DNA of 14,621 nucleotides, from NCBI GenBank assembly GCA_020028535.1, contig JAIBHM010000026.1, forward strand, positions 1 to 14,621, in the 5' to 3' direction. The notes beneath the pieces were generated by a model. That model had not been told where the DNA came from. It made no database searches and worked only from the letters and a program-made list of their open reading frames with translations. Within the stretch, counting starts at the first letter, position 1. Every line of letters begins with the position of its first letter. Below, in pieces: positions 12,107 to 14,621 of the stretch. The position numbers were made by a program, and so were the translations under genes. This DNA is from Armatimonadota bacterium. GTDB taxonomy: Bacteria > Sysuimicrobiota > Sysuimicrobiia > Sysuimicrobiales > Kaftiobacteriaceae.

Positions 12107-13218
12107 CGCGCCGCCTGGGGACACATCTGTGCCATCTCGGCCCAGGGATAGTCTGGAAGCAGGGGGACCATGGTCACCGGAGTCTGTGCGGTGAGAGCCT
12201 CGAGCGTGGCGATCCGTTCCTCGAGCGCAGGGTGGGTCGACAGGTACGGGGGCGGCGTTAACCCGCGCGATGCAGCCTGCACCTTCTGGAGCATCGTGAC
12301 CATCCCCCGCGGGTCAATGCGCGCCGCGACGAGCATCGGGATGGCTCCGCGATCCGCTGTGATTTCATCCGCCCGCTGGTAGCGCAGCGTGCCCAGCCGC
12401 CCGGCCGTATCGATGGCCGACCCCAGTCCTCTGAGGTCGCCCAGCGCGAGGCTGACCAGCGTCCGCATGGAGAGTTCGCGCACCAGCATACGCGTGGCAT
12501 GCCGGTGCGCGACGTGCTGGATTTCGTGGGCCAGCACACCGGCGATCTCTTCAGGACGATCCGCGAAGCGCAGCAACTCCGACGTAATGAGGAGATAGCC
12601 GCCGGGCGCTGCGAACGCATTGGGCATGTCGCTGGCGATCACCGTGAGTCTGTAGCGATATGGAGACGGCGGACCGGCGGCCGTCAGCGCCTCAACGATC
12701 TGCTCGAGAGCGGCAAGCTGCGCAGGGGCCTCGCAGCGGCGATGAATTAACGTCAGGTTCGCCATGGCCGCCGCCCCCAATTGCTCTTCCCACGCTACGG
12801 GAATCCGTGCGGCGACCGTGACCGCCAGCGCCGGTATGCCCCACACGTACAGCGCTGCGCTGACCACGACCAGGGCCACTGCCACGCCGATCGTCCCGGC
12901 GAGAAACCGCCCGACCTTCGCGGGCGGCCTGAAACGCCGTTGCGTGGCGGGGGCCGCGCGGTGGATCGCGGCGAGTATGGCTGCGTCCGGGACTACCAGG
13001 ACTTCGGGGGGATCCCCGCCGTACTCGAAGCGCACCGGCTCTCCGGCGTGAGTCCCCGGGGTATGCCGGATGCGATCGTACGGCCAGTGGAGGGCCCCGC
13101 GCTCTTCAGGCAAGATCGCCAGGCCATCGCCGAGGACGCGTATGCTCACCGCATGGCGGTTCGAGGTCCGGCCGTCGTAATGCCAGCCCTCCCACCGTCG
13201 TTCCGGCGATAGCGCCAT
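12103..13218 (-). CDS. M48 family metallopeptidase with N-terminal DUF7092-like domain
   Basis: The 371-residue protein has a soluble N-terminal domain (WEGWHYDGRTSNRHAV, about 9-90, DUF7092-like), a membrane helix (about 104-127) and a zinc metallopeptidase domain. The catalytic HEIQH (231-235, zinc ligands H231 and H235 and catalytic E232) is followed by DEITADRGA with the third ligand E285. NAFAAPGGYLLITSELL is typical of the M48 fold. The family includes Oma1/BepA-like proteases that degrade misfolded membrane or envelope proteins. Its start is 13 bases after the DUF898 gene with AGGTG upstream, so the two form a pair. The pairing suggests they share a membrane-quality function, though this is inference. 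Confidence 0.92.
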   Translation of the reverse strand: MALSPERRWEGWHYDGRTSNRHAVSIRVLGDGLAILPEERGALHWPYDRIRHTPGTHAGEPVRFEYGGDPPEVLVVPDAAILAAIHRAAPATQRRFRPPAKVGRFLAGTIGVAVALVVVSAALYVWGIPALAVTVAARIPVAWEEQLGAAAMANLTLIHRRCEAPAQLAALEQIVEALTAAGPPSPYRYRLTVIASDMPNAFAAPGGYLLITSELLRFADRPEEIAGVLAHEIQHVAHRHATRMLVRELSMRTLVSLALGDLRGLGSAIDTAGRLGTLRYQRADEITADRGAIPMLVAARIDPRGMVTMLQKVQAASRGLTPPPYLSTHPALEERIATLEALTAQTPVTMVPLLPDYPWAEMAQMCPQAAR

Positions 13219-13231
13219 CTACACCTGGGGG

Positions 13232-14344
13232 TTACAGGGGAAGTTCGAACCCGAAGTCTACGTCAAGAGCGTCCGCGAGACTCTCGCCCGTGGCCCCCGC
13301 CGCCTGCGCCTCCTGAAGAATCGCGGTCAGGTCAAGCGGACCATCGAGTTGGACGTTGGCGAGGTAAAACTTCGCATTACGCACGATCACCCACGGAATC
13401 GCCAGACCGAGCGTGATGACGGTGAGCAGCGTGTTGGTGAGCGCCAGCAGGAAGAGCGGGCCTGCGGTCACCGTGGAACGGAACCGGGCCGTCCCGAACG
13501 TCGTGTGGCTCCAGTTATAGCGGTGGCGGAATGCCGCAAACCACAGCCAGACCACCAGGACCACGGCCCCGGAGACCAGGAGGGGTCCGATCAGTCCCAT
13601 CAGCGCCCTGACGAAGTCGGGCGCGCGTTCTCCTTTGGCGAACGCCGACATCACGACGCGTCCAAACGAGACGCCGATGAAAACAAGCCCACCGGCGATA
13701 ACGGCGACCAGCGCGAGAAACCGTCCAAACAGCGCCTTGCCGTCGCCGTCAAAGCCGAATCGCGCGTTGCCGAAGTAGGAATGATCGGTCATGAACTTCC
13801 GGATCCTCGTCTGCCAGTACGGATAATACAGCCCCAGCGTGATCGTCGTAAGGAACGACCCGCCCACGTACACCTTGAAGAAATCCCGCGCTCGTCCGCG
13901 AAACGAGAAGCGGATCCCGCGCCAGGACACCCGGGTCATCCGGTACCGGCGCGAGGCGACGGACGCGAGGGGAACCAGCAGGACATAGACCAGAAAGAGG
14001 ACCGCCTGGGACGCCAGCTGCGCGAACACACTCTCCCACAGCACCGGCACCACAAACGCGAGGAAGGCGATGGGCAGCCCTATCACCAGCAGCTTGAGCG
14101 CGCCTTTGAACAGCTCTTTGCCGGTCCCATGCCACGCGAAGCGATCGCCTTCAAACTCGCACTGGGTGACCAGATACGTCCGCGTGCGATTCTTCGCCCA
14201 GAAATAGTAGACGCCCAGCGTGATCAGGGTCAGCAGGATGTTGCGAAGATAAATTCCAAAGAGGGTGCCACCGCTGCCGTAGAACGCAGCCTGCCGCGGA
14301 ACGTACCTGACAATCCTCCCTGCGGTCGCCACGAACTCGGCCAT
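13232..14344 (-). CDS. YjgN/DUF898 family membrane protein with three internal repeats
   Basis: The 370-residue protein has about six to eight hydrophobic segments and three copies of a repeat. Each has a membrane helix followed by a short turn: TLITLGVYYFWAKNRTRTYL with HGTGKELF; TTITLGLYYPYWQTRIRKF with DGDGKALF; TVITLGLAIPWVIVRNAKFY. This is the DUF898/YjgN signature. Function is unknown. ATG 14344 has GAGGGAG upstream. Pairing of this family with an M48 peptidase recurs in other bacteria. Here the pair sits between ftsY and ylxM. Confidence 0.9.
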   Translation of the reverse strand: MAEFVATAGRIVRYVPRQAAFYGSGGTLFGIYLRNILLTLITLGVYYFWAKNRTRTYLVTQCEFEGDRFAWHGTGKELFKGALKLLVIGLPIAFLAFVVPVLWESVFAQLASQAVLFLVYVLLVPLASVASRRYRMTRVSWRGIRFSFRGRARDFFKVYVGGSFLTTITLGLYYPYWQTRIRKFMTDHSYFGNARFGFDGDGKALFGRFLALVAVIAGGLVFIGVSFGRVVMSAFAKGERAPDFVRALMGLIGPLLVSGAVVLVVWLWFAAFRHRYNWSHTTFGTARFRSTVTAGPLFLLALTNTLLTVITLGLAIPWVIVRNAKFYLANVQLDGPLDLTAILQEAQAAGATGESLADALDVDFGFELPL

Positions 14345-14399
14345 GGCTCTCCCTCAAACGTCAAATATCGGTTGACCACATGCCCCCAGACTCCTGCTC

Positions 14400-14621
14400 T
14401 CAGTCAGGTGGGAGCAGCGCATCGACGAACCGCTGGGGATCGAAGGGCTCCAGGTCGTCCGGGGATTCCCCGACGCCGGCGAGTTTGACGGGCAGGCCAA
14501 GCTCGCGCGCGATGGCCAGCACCGCCCCACCCTTTGCGGATCCGTCGAGTTTGGCCAGGATGAGGCCGGTGACGCCCACCGCTTCGTGAAAGAGACGGGC
14601 CTGCGGAACCGCATTTTGACC
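14400..14621 (-). CDS. ftsY: SRP receptor GTPase FtsY, C-terminal end
   Basis: Only the last 73 codons are in the window; the gene continues beyond the right edge. The sequence starts GQNAVPQARLFHEAVGVTG, then LILAKLDGSAKGGAVLAIA, ELGLPVKLAGVGESPDDLEP and FDPQRFVDALLPPD before the stop. This matches the end of the FtsY G-domain, including the GQNA and KLDGSAKGG motifs. The base-recognition motif reads AKLD rather than TKLD, a variant also seen elsewhere. FtsY receives SRP-ribosome complexes at the membrane, partnering Ffh encoded in the same direction. The stop is 55 bases before the DUF898 gene. Confidence 0.93.
   Translation of the reverse strand, partial: GQNAVPQARLFHEAVGVTGLILAKLDGSAKGGAVLAIARELGLPVKLAGVGESPDDLEPFDPQRFVDALLPPD

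Noticed and set aside
10907..12151. Long plus-strand open frame opposite ffh, the methyltransferase and ylxM
   Set aside because: It crosses three well-identified minus-strand genes and shows no family features of its own.
13349..14488. Long plus-strand open frame opposite the DUF898 gene
   Set aside because: Mirror frame of a GC-rich gene. The minus strand encodes a clear family protein, and the plus-strand translation is low in hydrophobic structure and rich in R, E and Q.
14540..14560. FtsY motif AKLD instead of TKLD as a possible defect
   Set aside because: This substitution is a known natural variant, and the rest of the G-domain end is intact.
1..14621. tRNA, rRNA, CRISPR arrays, insertion sequences
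   Set aside because: Looked for on both strands by eye; no cloverleaf, regular spacer repeats or transposase were found.

Overview
This is a GC-rich bacterial chromosome segment. A long block of housekeeping genes, almost all on the minus strand, runs from the right edge down to about position 2190. A visibly AT-richer accessory stretch fills the left ~2.1 kb. The gene order (ftsY ... ylxM, ffh, rpsP, KH protein, ylqD, rimM, trmD, rplS, lepB, rnhB, yraN, yifB, dprA), the presence of YlxM and YlqD, the Bacillus-like N-terminal extension of RNase HII and the frequent GTG/TTG starts suggest a high-GC, Bacillota-like or deep Terrabacteria lineage (for example Armatimonadota/CSP1-3 type). The exact phylum cannot be fixed from this window.

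Right to left on the minus strand: the 3' end of ftsY (SRP receptor); a DUF898/YjgN membrane protein and an M48 metallopeptidase that form a pair; a near-consensus promoter (TTGACA-N18-TATACT) followed by an 8-bp dyad; then a tightly packed operon of ylxM, an RsmC/YbxB-like methyltransferase, ffh, rpsP, a KhpA-type KH protein, ylqD, rimM and trmD. Next come an extended -10 promoter, rplS, lepB and rnhB. One small secreted-protein gene (5123-5581) is on the plus strand and overlaps the rnhB 3' end. yraN, yifB/comM and dprA follow. Together the block covers SRP-dependent membrane targeting, ribosome and tRNA maturation, signal-peptide removal, RNA-DNA hybrid repair and processing of incoming DNA.

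Left of dprA the character changes. Three sites on the minus strand (286-358, 726-838 and 2024-2092) look like integron attC sites: a GTTRRRY core at the right end, a matching inverse core 69-113 nt away and the usual AAGTC/AATTC-type spacer beside the inverse core. They share one orientation. Small genes end just before these sites and start just after them: one ORF stops 3 nt before a site, and starts lie 4 and 31 nt after sites. No integrase is visible. I read this as an integron gene-cassette cluster, possibly a CALIN (attC cluster lacking an integrase), inserted behind dprA.

Its cargo is a TIGR02391/Ymh-type HEPN protein with an RNxxxH motif whose reading frame is broken by one base, a cassette of two or three overlapping tiny membrane-protein ORFs, and a truncated unknown gene at the left edge. 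Between dprA and the HEPN gene there is a gene-poor stretch with a tandem set of degenerate 14-bp core-site-like repeats. No tRNA, rRNA, CRISPR array or insertion sequence was seen.
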